Shown: positions 46,458-57,733 of the stretch, one piece after another | Position numbering within the stretch: the first letter of the stretch is position 1 | Layout: each line of letters begins with the position of its first letter | NCBI GenBank assembly: GCA_001586965.3 | Contig: LUCW03002279.1 | Coordinates: 1-64,000, forward strand | Length of the DNA: 64,000 nt | Source of the DNA: Sphaeroforma sirkka | Lineage: Eukaryota > Opisthokonta > Ichthyosporea > Ichthyophonida | Reading direction: 5' to 3' | Position numbers and translations under genes: made by a program | Notes under the pieces: generated by a model | Told to the model about the DNA's origin: nothing | Database searches by the model: none | What the model saw: only the letters and a program-made list of their open reading frames with translations

Positions 46458-48451
46458 TTATTCAGAAACCTGTTTGTTATGTTCTGCGGCGAAAATATCA
46501 ACAGTAAATGGACCCCATCGTGATTGAGCGAGGTTAAACCATTTCTTATTTAGCATCCAATCGGTTGCTAATAACTCCTTGACTGTTTTCTGGTAGTCGG
46601 GCACAAGTCGAGAGAGCATGTCAGGAAGATGGTTATGTATTCCTGGTATGTGTGTTATATTAAAAGCGAACTTGGCAATAATGTCATGCCAGCGGCTCAC
46701 CAACTGTGAGTCAGGGTTCATATCTTTTAAGTATGTTAGAGACTTTTGATCACAGGCGACAGTAAAGTAACTTCCATAAAGGTAGTCTTTAAACTGTCTT
46801 AGCGCAGTAACTATAGCAAGGAGCTCTTGTTCAACGGTAGGGCAACTCCGTTGACTCTTATTATAACTCTTGCTAAAGAATTGTATGTAGCGCGGTTTAC
46901 CATTTATCGTTTGGTAAAGCACCCCACCTACCGCTCGATCTGAAGCGTCGGTTGCTACTTGGAATGGGACACCATCCACAGGGTACTGCATGATGGGTGC
47001 GTCCATTACTTCACTTTTAACTAGTTTAAATGCATCATCACATTCTTTAGTCCAAAGCTTTCCCAAAGGTCCTTTGTGCAGCCGTAGGTGACTGAAAGGC
47101 TTTAAGTAATGAGAAAGATGCGGTACCGAATCCGAGAAGAAGTTAACAAACCCACACACAGAGTTCACATCTCTTCCAGTAATTGGTGTTGATAAATCCA
47201 ACAGAAACTGTTTCTTGCCAGGATCAATTTCTACCCCTGCTGCAGATACTTTGTAGCCAAGTAAGTGTGTAGTATCTTTAGCAAAAGAACATTTGTCTTC
47301 GTTAATCTTAAGTTTAGCATGATTAAGTCGCTTTAAGACTTCTTTAACGAGTTTAGCATGTTCATGTGCTGTCTTTGTAGATAACTATATCATCTAAATA
47401 GACTGATACGTTATACGACAGGTCCGCAAATAGTTCTATCATAACTTGTTGGAAGAAAGAAGGTAACATGTGTAAGCCTTCAGGTGCACCTTTAAACTGG
47501 TACTTCTTACCTTGCCAAGTAAAGGAAAAGTATTTCCTATGCGGCTCATGTATTTGTAGTTGATGGAATGCAGCTTTTAAGTCTATCTTGGAAAAGATAG
47601 TCGCACCCTCCATTTTGCGTAGTATCTCGCTTATCTTAGGTAAGGGAAAACTATGTTGCGGAATTAGTTTGTTGATTGGCGACAGGTCTAGTACTACTCT
47701 TATTTTACTAAACGTTCCATCAGATTTATATTGATCGATTAACTGGGGTTGCATCATAGTTGATTTCTATCAGTCCCTGTTTTAACCAATCTTCAATTTG
47801 GGGTTTGACAACGTCTTTGTGTCTCCAACTCACGTAGTTATGTGAAGGACACTTTAAATTAGAGAAGTCGACGTTTGTTAAGTCTAGCTTAACGTGCCCG
47901 TTAGAGAACTTAAGCATACACCAGTCAGTTATTGCAATCTTTATGTTTTGTATAATTAAGTCCATAATTATATCGGTAAAGTGCGGAATCATATCTTTTG
48001 CTTCACCTTCCGGTGGTTTAGGTATCTTTAACATGTTATCATCTGACTGATCTTTATTTGGGTCTAGCCCATTAGGCAGACCAGTGAGAGTTACACTTAA
48101 ACTGAGAAGATCAGTCATACCTATAATTAAATCGTATTTCTGAGACATGTCAGTAACGGTTAGGTGAGTCTTTACTTCTCTTCTAACTGACAACATTATG
48201 TATACATAGTCAATGGCTTCTTCGCAAGTGGTAACTTTGCCATTTCCCAAGATTAAATTAGTTGTTTCGTTATGGATAGCCATATCTGTAGCGTAGGCTA
48301 CTCGGCGTGAGATAGCAGAGACTTCAGCCCCCGGATAAAAAAGTGCTATAACTTTTTCTCCATTTACATAAACGGTTTGAAATATACGTTCATCTCCTTT
48401 GGTATAGATTTTATTGAACTTTTTCTCATAATCTTGCTCTAGTGCACACAT
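46458..48451 (-). pseudogene. Protease, reverse transcriptase and RNase H region (retroelement fossil)
   Basis: From the right: an aspartic-protease-like part (near 48100-48420), reverse transcriptase with the catalytic-box wording YLDDIVIY (near 47400), and RNase H with ATDASDRAVGGVLYQ and FTVACDQKSLTYL. A WGPFTVDIFA word follows RNase H; this is more familiar to me from DIRS-like elements than from Ty3/Gypsy. The order protease-RT-RNase H-integrase is that of Ty3/Gypsy. Confidence 0.85.
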
Positions 48452-48888
48452 ATAGAACTGTCAGTGCTTAACTTTGACGTCCGGCATGTTCTTGCAATCA
48501 TCTTTATGCCAACCGTTAGTACCCTTGCAAGTAGTACACTCTTACATATAGTGCCCAAAGTTTGGCTTGCCTGGTGCACACTTAACAGAGTCGTGTTTAC
48601 CATTCCACTTGCCATCACGTTTAGTGAGGTTGTAACCCCACTTCTTGCAAGGTGCTCTCTCCTTCCTTTCACCCTTTGGTTCAGTAGAAGTAGATACTTT
48701 ACCACCTCCAGCAGTAGTGCGAGGTTTCTTAGTATTACGCGCAGTGTTATTCTCTGTCGCGATACGCTAAAGCTCGAGGTACTAAGTACTCTAGTAGATG
48801 AGTTGGTATGCTTTTGAATTATCTTCTCAAAGACAGACCAAGGCATAGATCGCAAATCACCATAGGCGATGATATCATCATTGACCTT

Positions 48889-50492
48889 TTAAAAGAGGCT
48901 AGCCCCCAGAGTCTCCATCATCTGACAAATTAACAAATATTCGCCAGTATAGGTACGACCTCCCATCCGAGTGTTCATATGTGTCATATGAGCTAGAGCA
49001 CCTCGAATAGTAGTATCGTTCGCAAAGGTCTTGCGAGACCCTAGAAGTTCACGGTCACGTGCATCTTCAAAGAGAGCGTTAAGTATATTCTCACGCAACT
49101 GGCGCCAGGGTAAGGCTTTCCAGTTGGGCTCATAGGCCTTCAAGATAGTTTTCCATTCCTCTGACTCACAGAAATGAATAAAGGCATCCATCATCTGCTT
49201 ATCCTTAAGGCTGGCAGACTCCTTATGTTGGTCAAAGCCCTTCAGTGTCTCCACTGTACTCTCATTAGTAGAGAAATCAACCTCAGCCTTCGCGTTACCT
49301 AGCTGCTTTATAAAGCTTGGTTCGAAGCGTTCACGAGGTTCGCGCTCAGTGCTACGGGCTGCTAGTGCCAAGATGGAGTCTATCTCCTCTCTCTTGTTAT
49401 CGATTAGATAGCGAATGTTATCCACTTTCTTATCGTCAAGGTTAGAGTCATTCAATAGACGGTCCTCAAGAACTTGCATACCAGAACGTAATAGCTTGAG
49501 ACGTTGTTGTCTAGTTCTCATTTCCTTGTCTTCAGTGCTAGAGTGGCTACTCTCTAGTGAGGTACTGGTACTCTCTAGTGAGGTACTGGTATAACGATTC
49601 CCAAGGTCGTGGTTACCAGGGTTAGATGGTAAATGAGGATTGATGTTATGAGGGTGGCAAGCCTCATCGATCTCCATACGATCATAGCCTCTGACAGGGT
49701 TAGGTTTGTCGACAGGGTGGTCGATTGTAGCTTCTGCGCTATAGAGGTTAAATCTTGTGGTTTTACCCACTTCACCAGCGGTGACTGGCTCAGTGGTAAA
49801 CCTATTGGTTGGTAAACCTATTGGTTGGTAAACCAGAGGCTCAGAACAATTTTCTTTTTTGGTATAGGAAGTATATCGGCCACGTGGGATAAGATTGAAG
49901 GGTCAGAAACTGCGGCAGCGGCTAGCTCCTTTAAAAGCTCATTTTTGCGGTTTAAATGACGTCGAGATTGAGAAGATCCAACCACTCGTTGTCGAGAAAT
50001 GGCGTCCCCAACATTCACGTCTTCCGCCCCATCATTCGGTGGCGAGGCATTCAGTGGCGATGCACGCAATGAAATTTCACGAAATGGAACGCCGCCATCT
50101 TTGTTGATAGGTGGATTGGGCTGACTTTCAGTAGTAATAAACCGTCGATCTCGAGACGATTCCTCCACTTGTTCGGGAGATATGGTCTTTCCAATATCTG
50201 ACTTTTCGCGGTTAGATGGCGAGCTGATGCCCTGGGCTGCACTACTAGGAGACACACGGACGCTGGCGAGCCTTTCCGCGGCAGTTAAGACCTCCTCTTC
50301 CAAGGCTTTAGGGTCCGACGAGTCATCCTCAGAGTTTTCATCAGAACCAAGCTCAGAAACGGCGTCCCCTACAGCTTCAGCGGTAGGCTCAGTACCAGAC
50401 GGACCAGTGTCCCCAGCAACCTCAGGAATCTCAACAGGCTTAGCAGGCTTAGAGCTGACGGCTCCCTTGCCTTTAGAATTTCCTTTAGCCAT
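48889..50492 (-). pseudogene. Gag region (retroelement fossil)
   Basis: Low-complexity acidic N-terminal part (49818-50492) followed by a helical capsid-like part (48889-49770). It is placed as gag by position ahead of protease and RT; the sequence itself is only weakly diagnostic. Confidence 0.65.
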
Positions 50493-50679
50493 AGTAATAG
50501 CTCAAGAACAGGAAAATTAATAAGGTCCAGGTATAGTAACTAGCGTGTAGCTTACTTTAGGGTAGTATAGGCACTATAAGGTAGTATAGAATACTTACAG
50601 TCCTGTCGCTGGATAGTAAGCAATTATTAGACAGTCTAGAAGCAGTACACTACGGTAACTACTAATTAACTGAAAAATG

Positions 50680-51277
50680 TGTAAACTTCGATGGATCTTT
50701 CTATGTTTAAACTATCTTATATAAACTAAAATACAATTTAGGTCAGTTAGGATTTAGCAGTGGTAGTTTGTGTAAGAATGATCGGGACTGCCTCTTGGTA
50801 AGAGACTTAATATCCTCGATCACACAGGACGTACCTCTAGCTGTTATTTATTATATAATTTCCACTAGAAGTACTAAGTGTTCATGACCACTTGCCTAGT
50901 TTGTAAATAGACATAAGAACGTAAGTCAAGTTAATACATTGGCTACTATAAATAAAGTTCCAGCTGAAGAAAAGTTAAAAAAGAAAAAGACCTATTGGAT
51001 TTTGGAGATTGGCGGGAAGACCAAAATCTGTAAGTAGTAGTTCAGAAATTATAAAATTTAGTTTATAATATCCTACATCTACTATCGTCTCAAATAGATC
51101 CAAGTAAATTAGTCATACCAAATAATCAGGCTATTGGTGCCATCAAAGTGAACTTAGAACACTTTGGAAATATTGGAAAAAGAATTTGTATTTAATTATT
51201 TTAAATACAATTAAAAACCAATATGTTATCTCATTTGATCTTGATATTTTAGACTGACCGGAGACCGTATTTTTACA
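50680..51277 (+). repeat. LTR, older subtype, right end of the fossil
   Basis: About 600 bases, from TGTAAACTTCGATGGATC to CCGTATTTTTACA, with CAGA directly after it. It has the same orientation as the partial LTR at 43341. Confidence 0.85.
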
Positions 51278-51960
51278 CAGAGCTTGTGCAACGATTAAAC
51301 GTTCATGATAGCAGTAGACGAAGTGCATTGCTTGATTAATCTGAAGTTTGTGAGGATCCAACTGAAATACTCAATGATTATATCAGCCGCCAGAAGACAC
51401 TCCTCTCGCAATTAGAGAGCTTACATTGGATTGAATACACACAAGCCACACTTAAACACGAGAAAGTTGATATTGAATCATGGGTTATCGCAGAGTACTT
51501 CAAACAACACAAGGCTCTTACCGTGCGCTCGACGGTATAACATGAAAGGAGAACGGTGACACTCACAGCTGCATTAGGTAATCCTATAGCAGAAAATAGC
51601 TCTGAGGATAACATATTCTATTTCTACGTTGGTGCAAGCGTTGGGCGTTCCATGACCAAAACAGACATGGACGTGTTGCTAAAAATACAAGTATGTGTAG
51701 ATCCTAAGAAAAAGGAACGCGTAGCTGTATTCATTAAACATGCAGAGTGCATGTTATCAGTGAAGGCCTTGAGAACAGATACTAAAGAGAAAGGTTTGCG
51801 ACCATGCCATTATAGGTATAGCTGTGTGCGCGTGAGAGCTGCGCTGGAGAGAATGTTTGAAATCGGATCCGAGGGAAGCAATGACGGGGAAAATACGTGG
51901 CGGTTTAAAGAAAGAATATCCACAATTAATGCGAATGAACCGTTCTCGAATTTGTTATGA
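51278..51960 (+). pseudogene. EXO1/FEN1-type nuclease gene of the transposon, second part
   Basis: Directly after the retroelement the plus strand reads ELVQRLNVHDSSRRS. With the sequence left of the insertion this makes a SAP-like motif, a DNA-binding helix pair. The next stretch (DPTEILNDYISRQKTLLSQL, then IESWVIAEYFKQHKAL) and a further open part at 51556-51960 belong to the same plus-strand gene by position and composition, but I cannot name a domain in them. Frames change at least twice. It faces the transposase gene tail to tail. Confidence 0.65.
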
Positions 51961-52248
51961 GACTTTCACGACATTGCTGATCAGGATATCAATCTGCAGC
52001 GGTACAGACATACAACGATGTCTGGAGAATGACACCTATGAGTCTCAGACCACAGCCAATAGATATAGCAGAGGAAAATGAGCTTAGAGAGCTATTGCTA
52101 GAATATAGGAGATTAAGATTGTAAAATGAGACCAAAACTGTGCGAGATAGAGGCTTGAAGATAGATACCATTCTACTGTTCAATCGAGAAGAAAATAAAT
52201 TGCAGGGGAATCAATGATGTTTCATAAACATTCGTATTTATTCAAACT

Positions 52249-53142
52249 TTAAAATTCTGTCACAATACCATCTCCATTTCCGGTTATAATTTCCCTATTC
52301 TTTGTATCATTTTGATCATCTCTCTTCTTCATTTCAGTATCACGCTTTGTCATTGCTACTTGCCAGTTATGTCCTCGTGGTTTTAGATTCACAAAGCCAC
52401 GTACACACTGAGCTTTGTCCGCCAAAACTATCTCAGATGCTGTTATATACCTTTGTTTTGTGTCAAAGGCAGCATAATTCTCCAGTTCTTCCATAGAGCG
52501 TTCAATATTGCATCTCTCGCGCGCAAAAAGATGGTTTGGCTGTTCTGTTTTTTCTCGGGGTCACAACGCAAACATTATTCCTTTCCAATTCATACCTATC
52601 CGTTAGACCTTTATCATACATGTATAGAACTGGTATCTTATCACTTTTGAGCATAGCACCATACCTCATGAACGAGTGTATACAATTGTCGGTGGCAGCG
52701 CCTGGGAAGCCAGGAGATACGTGGCAGATGTACAATGCTGTATCAGTAATGACGTTATGCTTCATTGTTTCATCTTTTTTACAATCGAATATGATGCGAC
52801 ATGCAATAATGGGCACTGCGCATACAGATCTTCCACTATTCGCTCTGTGGCGTCTCCGATGTATATAGCACTGTCTCTTGTACCTAAAGCAGTCTTCGTT
52901 CTTGGGGCAAGAACAGCTTTGCCCTGAGCTGCCGAACAGAATGGCATTATACTATCAAATATATCAGCACACGCATATACCCAAGCTGGGTACAATCTCT
53001 TTGCATTGGACTCACTAATTCCAAACTCGTCTGATGTTTTGGCTATTTCAGCATGCATATATCGCAGCACATATAAAAAGAACACAAACTGTTCAAAAGG
53101 TGTCAATGCACGCGTGCCCGTTCCGTTTTCAGGCACATTCAT
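52249..53142 (-). pseudogene. DDE transposase of the transposon (ISL2EU/IS5-like)
   Basis: Begins MNVPENGTGTRALTPFEQF, then a helix-turn-helix (EIAKTSDEFGISESNAKRLY). The DDE core shows YIGDATERIVED (first Asp), a hydrophobic-HVSPGFPGAATDN segment (second Asp) and YMYDKGLTDRYELE. The end shows RYITASEIVLADKAQ, where this family has its last helix. These features fit the DDE_Tnp_4 type found in ISL2EU and PIF-Harbinger elements, about 300 residues long. It occupies three frames in turn (53142-52762, 52816-52502, 52494-52249), so it is decayed. The right inverted repeat begins about 75 bases upstream of its start. Confidence 0.82.
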
Positions 53143-53217
53143 TTGTACTCGACATGGATGCTAGTGTGAAATCTAATGATTTTTAGATAAAAGTAGTTCA
53201 CTACGTGATCGGAGCGC

Positions 53218-53456
53218 AAAGTGATCTCGCCTTCTGATGGCAAAAAGTGGGACTTAATTGCATCGTATGAGAAATCCGATGTGCTCACTGGAAAGAACGT
53301 AGTCTATTTGGGCTATACAGTGCTACGACCCAAATCGTATGCGTGTTAGGTAACGATACTAACGCTGGGACTGTAGGTGAGGTGTATTGTAGGTGTATTG
53401 ATGTGTGTATTTATGTGTGTGTTTTTTACTTTTCTTAGAAAGTGTCAGAAAAAAAA
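53218..53456 (-). repeat. Right terminal inverted repeat of the DNA transposon
   Basis: Reverse complement of the left repeat with scattered differences and small gaps. The match ends near the A-run at 53448-53456, after which sequence of the second LTR element begins. Confidence 0.82.
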
Positions 53457-56276
53457 CATCGACCTAAACCCGTCGCATGCTGAAAATTTTCTACCACCGG
53501 CTCAGACGCTTCTTTACTCAACCAGGTCTCAAAGTCTATGGCTTCTCTCTCACCACCTCCACCGGAAACAGTGTATACTTAGTCACCCCTTGCTTAGTAA
53601 GCACTGCCCTAGTTATTCTGTATCCGTTCAATTTGCGCCTGCCTAACAGCACACCAGCATTGTGTGGAATCCAATCCATAACCCACATATCCAACTTAAC
53701 CCTCCTCTCTACTACTAAAGTAGGAAAAATAACCTCAACATCTCGTACCTTGTATTTGTAGAAATACGGCCTCCGGTCAGTCTAAAATATCAAGATCAAT
53801 TGAGATAATACATTGGTTTTTATCTGTATTTCAAATATTTTAATACAAGCTCTTTTTCCAATATTTCCAAAGTGTTCTAAATTCACTTTGATGGCTCCAA
53901 TAGCCTGAGTATTTGGTATGACTCATCTACTTGGACCTATTTGAGACATTAGTAGATGTAGGATATTATAAACTAAATTTAATAATCTCCGAACTACTAC
54001 TTATAGATTTTGGTCCTCCCGCCAATCACCAAAATCCAATAAGTCTTTCTTTTTTTAACTTTTCTTCAGATGGAACTTTATTTATATCAGCTAATGTATT
54101 AACGTGACTTACACTATTATGTCTATCTACAAATTAGGCATGTGGTCATGAACACTTAGTACTTCTAGTGAAAATTATTCAATAAAGAACAGCTAGAGGT
54201 ACGCCCTGTGTGATCGAGGATATTTAGGCTCTTAACAAGAGGCAGTTCCGATCATTCTTACACAAGCTACCACTGCTAAATCCTAACTGACTAAACTGTA
54301 TTTTAGTTTAATATAGTTTGAAACCTAGTAATTCCCATCGAAGTTTACAGAAGTCTCAAATTACTCTTACGTTCTCTCAGGCTGACCCACCTATACTTAT
54401 AGTCCCAAAAATACTCTCGGGCTGACGACGTAAAACGACGTAAAACGTTGTAGCCTCTCAATATGATTGGTGAATGTTGGATGGATTTGCTGGCTCAAAG
54501 TTAAGGGGATACACGCTATAATTGGTGAATGTTGAAAGGACTTGCAGGCTCAAAATTGAGGAGACACACGATATGATTTGCGGCAGGATTCGCAAAAAAT
54601 CCTTCGGAAATAGCATAAATACGAGGTACAGTCCATTCAAGAAGTTCATTCTGATAAGGTAGTCGTTCATTCAACAATCAATAATAAGCAATCAAAGAAA
54701 TAAACTAAGTTCACCGTCACATAGTGTTTGAGTCGATTTGAGATTACATATAAATGTTAGTGAAAAATGGTTTACGAGAAGGATAATGCAGCTGGGACGG
54801 AGCAACCGCTCTGGAGATATGTGCGAGGGGAGCCGATGATGACACTTATAGATCGATGGAATTATGTCAGGGGTACCACGGCTTATGAGCTCGAGGTGAA
54901 GAAAGGAGGGTCTCACCCAGCGATGGCGCTTTTGGAGGAAGTTACACCGAAGATGAAGTCGGAACTAGAGGGCTATATTAGCAAGACTATTATTAAGACG
55001 AAGGATCTGTACATTGCGGCTGCAGTATTGTAGCCAGCGTTTAAGGACCCATTTGAAGTGAGTGGAACTGAGGCCGATTTTCCGAAGGCAATAGGAGGGT
55101 GGGGATTCAAGCCTGAAAAGGTTATTGAGCATTTGCGTGATATTTATTTTTATGGTGCTCGGCATGTTGCGGCAAAGGCTGAAGCAAAGAAAGTGTTCCC
55201 AGAACGGGATTCATTCACTGAGATGCCTTCTGAGGACAAACAGGATGGAAGTGAGACTGAGGAAGAAGTCGCTAGGGACAGTAACAGCAATGATAACAGC
55301 GAAAGTAGCGACAGTGAGGATGAGGATGCTAAAAAGAAGAAAGGAGTGCCTGTAGTGGAGACAGCTACACCTGTAGAGAAGAAAGCTGATGCATCAGACA
55401 AGCCAAGGGCAGCAGCTAAGTTGAAGATGGAAAATAAGCAGAAACGATGTGAATATGATGCTTTGTGCAAGGTGATCCGTAGGAATGCTAAGAAAGCGAA
55501 TCAGCATGGGGCGCGATGAATGGCTCCGATGCTAAGGAATGATGACTTTGTAGTTATGTTGCTTAAATTGGCAGATGATGCGTGCTCTAAGGATGTAGTG
55601 ATGGAGAGCTTAAAAAAATTGACTGAGCGGACTTTGAGCTTGTTGAAAGCCTTGTTTGCGAATCGTAAATCAAAGAAGAACATGGTTCTGAGGATGTTTG
55701 AGGCAGGATGTTTGAGGCAGGTGCTGGATCAGTTGTCTGAGATGAGAGAAGACAACATAGCGCGTCAGGAAGAGAGAGAACAAGTGGGTCGGAGACATTA
55801 GGTGAGCAGGTCAGTTGCAAGCAGATACAGCTAGACAGGAGTCCAGGGTTTCAGGAATGACAGGTCTGAGAGGGGCGTGCTTGTTTTGCAAGCAAGATGG
55901 TCACTATGCGAAAGAATGTCTTATGCTAAAAGATGTCGTGTGCCACACATTTAGCACGTGAGGTCATACTGCGAGATTCTGTTCTACTAGGCAACGATCC
56001 GGGGGTAATGTAGTGGCAGCAGCATCTGGGGAGGTGCGTATGAGTGCAGATGGGACACCTGGATTGCGACATGCGGCGGCGGCTAGTCATGAAGGACCAG
56101 GCAAACCTTTGATTTATGGCTTTGTGGAGAGTGAACAGTGTTAAGTCGATACGTTTATTGACCAAGGTGCAGACATGTCAATAATTTCTAAGGAGTTGGC
56201 TGAAAGTCTGGGACTGGTCGCTCAATATTATTTGTTCGGAGAATGGGTTACGGGATTTGGTGCTCCACTTTATGTG
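53457..56276. mobile_element. Second LTR-retroelement family, fragments, broken
   Basis: Pieces of another gag-protease element. An LTR-like part with leader lies at about 54350-54766 (plus). Gag coding parts are at 54767-55800, with a CCHC knuckle (CFLCKQDGHYAKEC) near 55890 and a protease start (FIDQGADMSIIS) near 56150. A protease-side piece (WVMDWIPHNAGVLLGR) lies on the minus strand at about 53530-53756. LTRs of the first family sit inside it at 53757-54349 and 56277-56578 in opposite orientations. Several interruptions are present and it is clearly dead. Confidence 0.7.
53757..54349 (-). repeat. LTR of the first family, younger subtype, reversed
   Basis: Reverse complement of the 43671-44261 LTR with only a few differences, from TGTAGAAATACGG to CGAAGTTTACA. 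The adjoining 54350-54470 matches the DNA left of 43671, so the similarity continues past the LTR. Confidence 0.85.
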
Positions 56277-56578
56277 TGTAAACTTCGATGGAAATTACTA
56301 GGTTTCAAACTATATTAAACTAAAATACAGTTTAGTCAGTTAGGATTTAGCAGTGGTAGCTTGTGTAAGAATGATCGGGACTGCCTCTTGTTAAGAGCCT
56401 AAATATCCTCGATCACACAGGGCGTACCTCTAGCTGTTCTTTATTGAATAATTTTCACTAGAAGACTAGAAGTACTAAGTGTTCATGACCACATGCCTAA
56501 TTTGTAGATAGACATAATAACGTAAGTCATGTTAATACATTAGCTGATATTAATAAAAGTTCCATCTGAAGAAAAGTT
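56277..56578 (+). repeat. Truncated LTR of the first family, younger subtype
   Basis: First half of the LTR (TGTAAACTTCGATGG to GAAGAAAAGTT). The match stops abruptly and unrelated sequence follows. Confidence 0.8.
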
Positions 56579-57047
56579 GGCTAGCCGAGAGCCGAGGTCC
56601 GAGACTGAGTGTTGTAACAGAGAATATGATATATTTATTTCTAGAAAATATATCCGAGTGTTAAAGTATTCTGCACAAGGTTTCTCATACTGATCATATG
56701 AGGTTTTACTCTGGCCAACCCAAGTGGTTGAACACTAGTACAAACACCATCAGTATATAACTGAGGGTGAGATCATAAGTTTGCAAAGTACCAATCATCT
56801 ACCACTTCTTTCAAGCTTGCGCGGCCGTTCGCGAACAAACCGCACTTTACAACTTAGCACTTTCCGAACTTATTAGTTTTCAAACTTACATGTCATCGCC
56901 CACACGTAGAAGTTCTCACATTCTTATTAACGCCCAGGAACATTAACCGAAAGTTCGGTACTTAAATTACCAGCATTGTTTTATTACAATTTGAAAATAC
57001 CCCAATCCCCAAGGGTCCAAGCGCAAGAAGAGTGCAGGCGTTTTATT
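56579..57047. other. Unassigned DNA between mobile-element pieces
   Basis: No coding sequence or repeat was recognised. It starts with a GAGCCGAGGTCCGAGAC patch, like the self-complementary GAG/CTC patches near 32820 and 58970. Confidence 0.4.
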
Positions 57048-57199
57048 GACTTTACCGCTGTAAAGGTAGTCTTACAAGAGACAATCAAATTGTAAGACAG
57101 TAGTGATATATATGGAAATAAAAATCGTACTTCAAGTTTATTTGATTGTCTCTTGTAGGATTACTTTATAGCGGTAAAGTGACAATATCACTACTGTTC
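57048..57199. repeat. Foldback (hairpin) element
   Basis: Arm 57048-57090 (ACTTTACCGCTGTAAAGGTA through CAAGAGACAATCAAAT) is nearly the reverse complement of 57140-57180. A second, smaller pair (ACAGTAGTGATAT near 57097 and ATATCACTACTGT near 57186) is offset from the first. As single strand this would fold into a stem of about 40 base pairs. It looks like a short foldback or MITE-type element. Confidence 0.8.
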
Positions 57200-57733
57200 T
57201 TCGTCTAATATTTTTACAGTTCATAGTAATATTGTCATGTGTATGATGTAATCTCGAGTCCGATTAATGTCTAGTGTCTGATCTATTCATCAGATTCAAC
57301 TTCCTATCTTATTGGGCCAAAATGTTATCGTCGCACAAGCTCCGATTGTATGTACTCCCCAATCAGATTAATCAGTGCAGCACTGCAGCATCAGTCTCCT
57401 CATGGCTTGGTCTTACAAATTTTATGTTCATTGGTGCCGAGTGCCGACTGCCGAATAAATACATGGAGACATTCCTCTGGAGGCTCCAGGGCTTGTCGAT
57501 TTTGATTTTCTACTGTCAAAACATAACAGTTCTTTGGGCGAGTACTAACGGATCAAGATTTTTTTACTCAATTAAGAAATCAAGTTTGAATATCCACTGG
57601 TCCGACTCAGAATCGTTTGGGACAGCAGTGAAATAGGACCGGCTAGAAATACAGTTCCCGTAAAATATAATAAAATTATACACTTTTCCCGCCAATTTCT
57701 GATTAGATATTTTTTATCATTTTCTATTGGTAG

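Larger units (their letters stand above)
43341..51277. mobile_element. Ty3/Gypsy-type LTR retroelement fossil, mosaic and broken
   Basis: Inserted in the nuclease gene of the DNA transposon; the four bases CAGA flank it on both sides (43337-43340 and 51278-51281). The ends are LTR sequence beginning TGTAAAC and ending TTTTTACA. Parts, mostly on the minus strand: gag region 48889-50492, protease-RT-RNase H 46458-48451, an unassigned coding part 45708-46364 and an integrase zinc-binding part 45357-45686. A further integrase C-terminal part (44297-45250) lies on the plus strand, so the interior is rearranged. An extra LTR of a second subtype sits at 43671-44261. It is interrupted in roughly half a dozen or more places and is not functional. 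The end LTRs look older than the extra LTR. Confidence 0.85.
41844..53456. mobile_element. DNA transposon with DDE transposase and EXO1/FEN1-like nuclease, decayed
   Basis: Long inverted ends mark the element: about 41844-42071 on the left matches the reverse complement of about 53218-53456 on the right (shared words include GTCGTAGCACTGTATAGCC, TAAGTCCCACTTTTTGCCAT and CAGAAGGCGAGATCA). Inside, a flap-nuclease gene points right from the left end and a DDE transposase gene points left from the right end, so the two converge. A retroelement fossil (43341-51277) is inserted in the nuclease gene; without it the transposon is about 3.7 kb. The transposase resembles the ISL2EU branch of the PIF-Harbinger/IS5-like group. 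Known ISL2EU elements carry a YqaJ-type nuclease, and Academ elements are recalled as carrying an XPG nuclease. I do not recall this pairing. Both genes have lost continuous frames, so this copy is not active. No clear target duplication was seen at the ends. Confidence 0.8.

Noticed and set aside
41844-53456. A Polinton or other capsid-bearing DNA element
   Set aside because: No DNA polymerase, integrase of its own, ATPase or capsid gene; the integrase pieces belong to the inserted LTR fossil.
57274-57636. Plus-strand 120-codon frame left of the Harbinger-like remnant
   Set aside because: No recognisable domain and no relation to the transposase frame; probably chance in AT-rich DNA.
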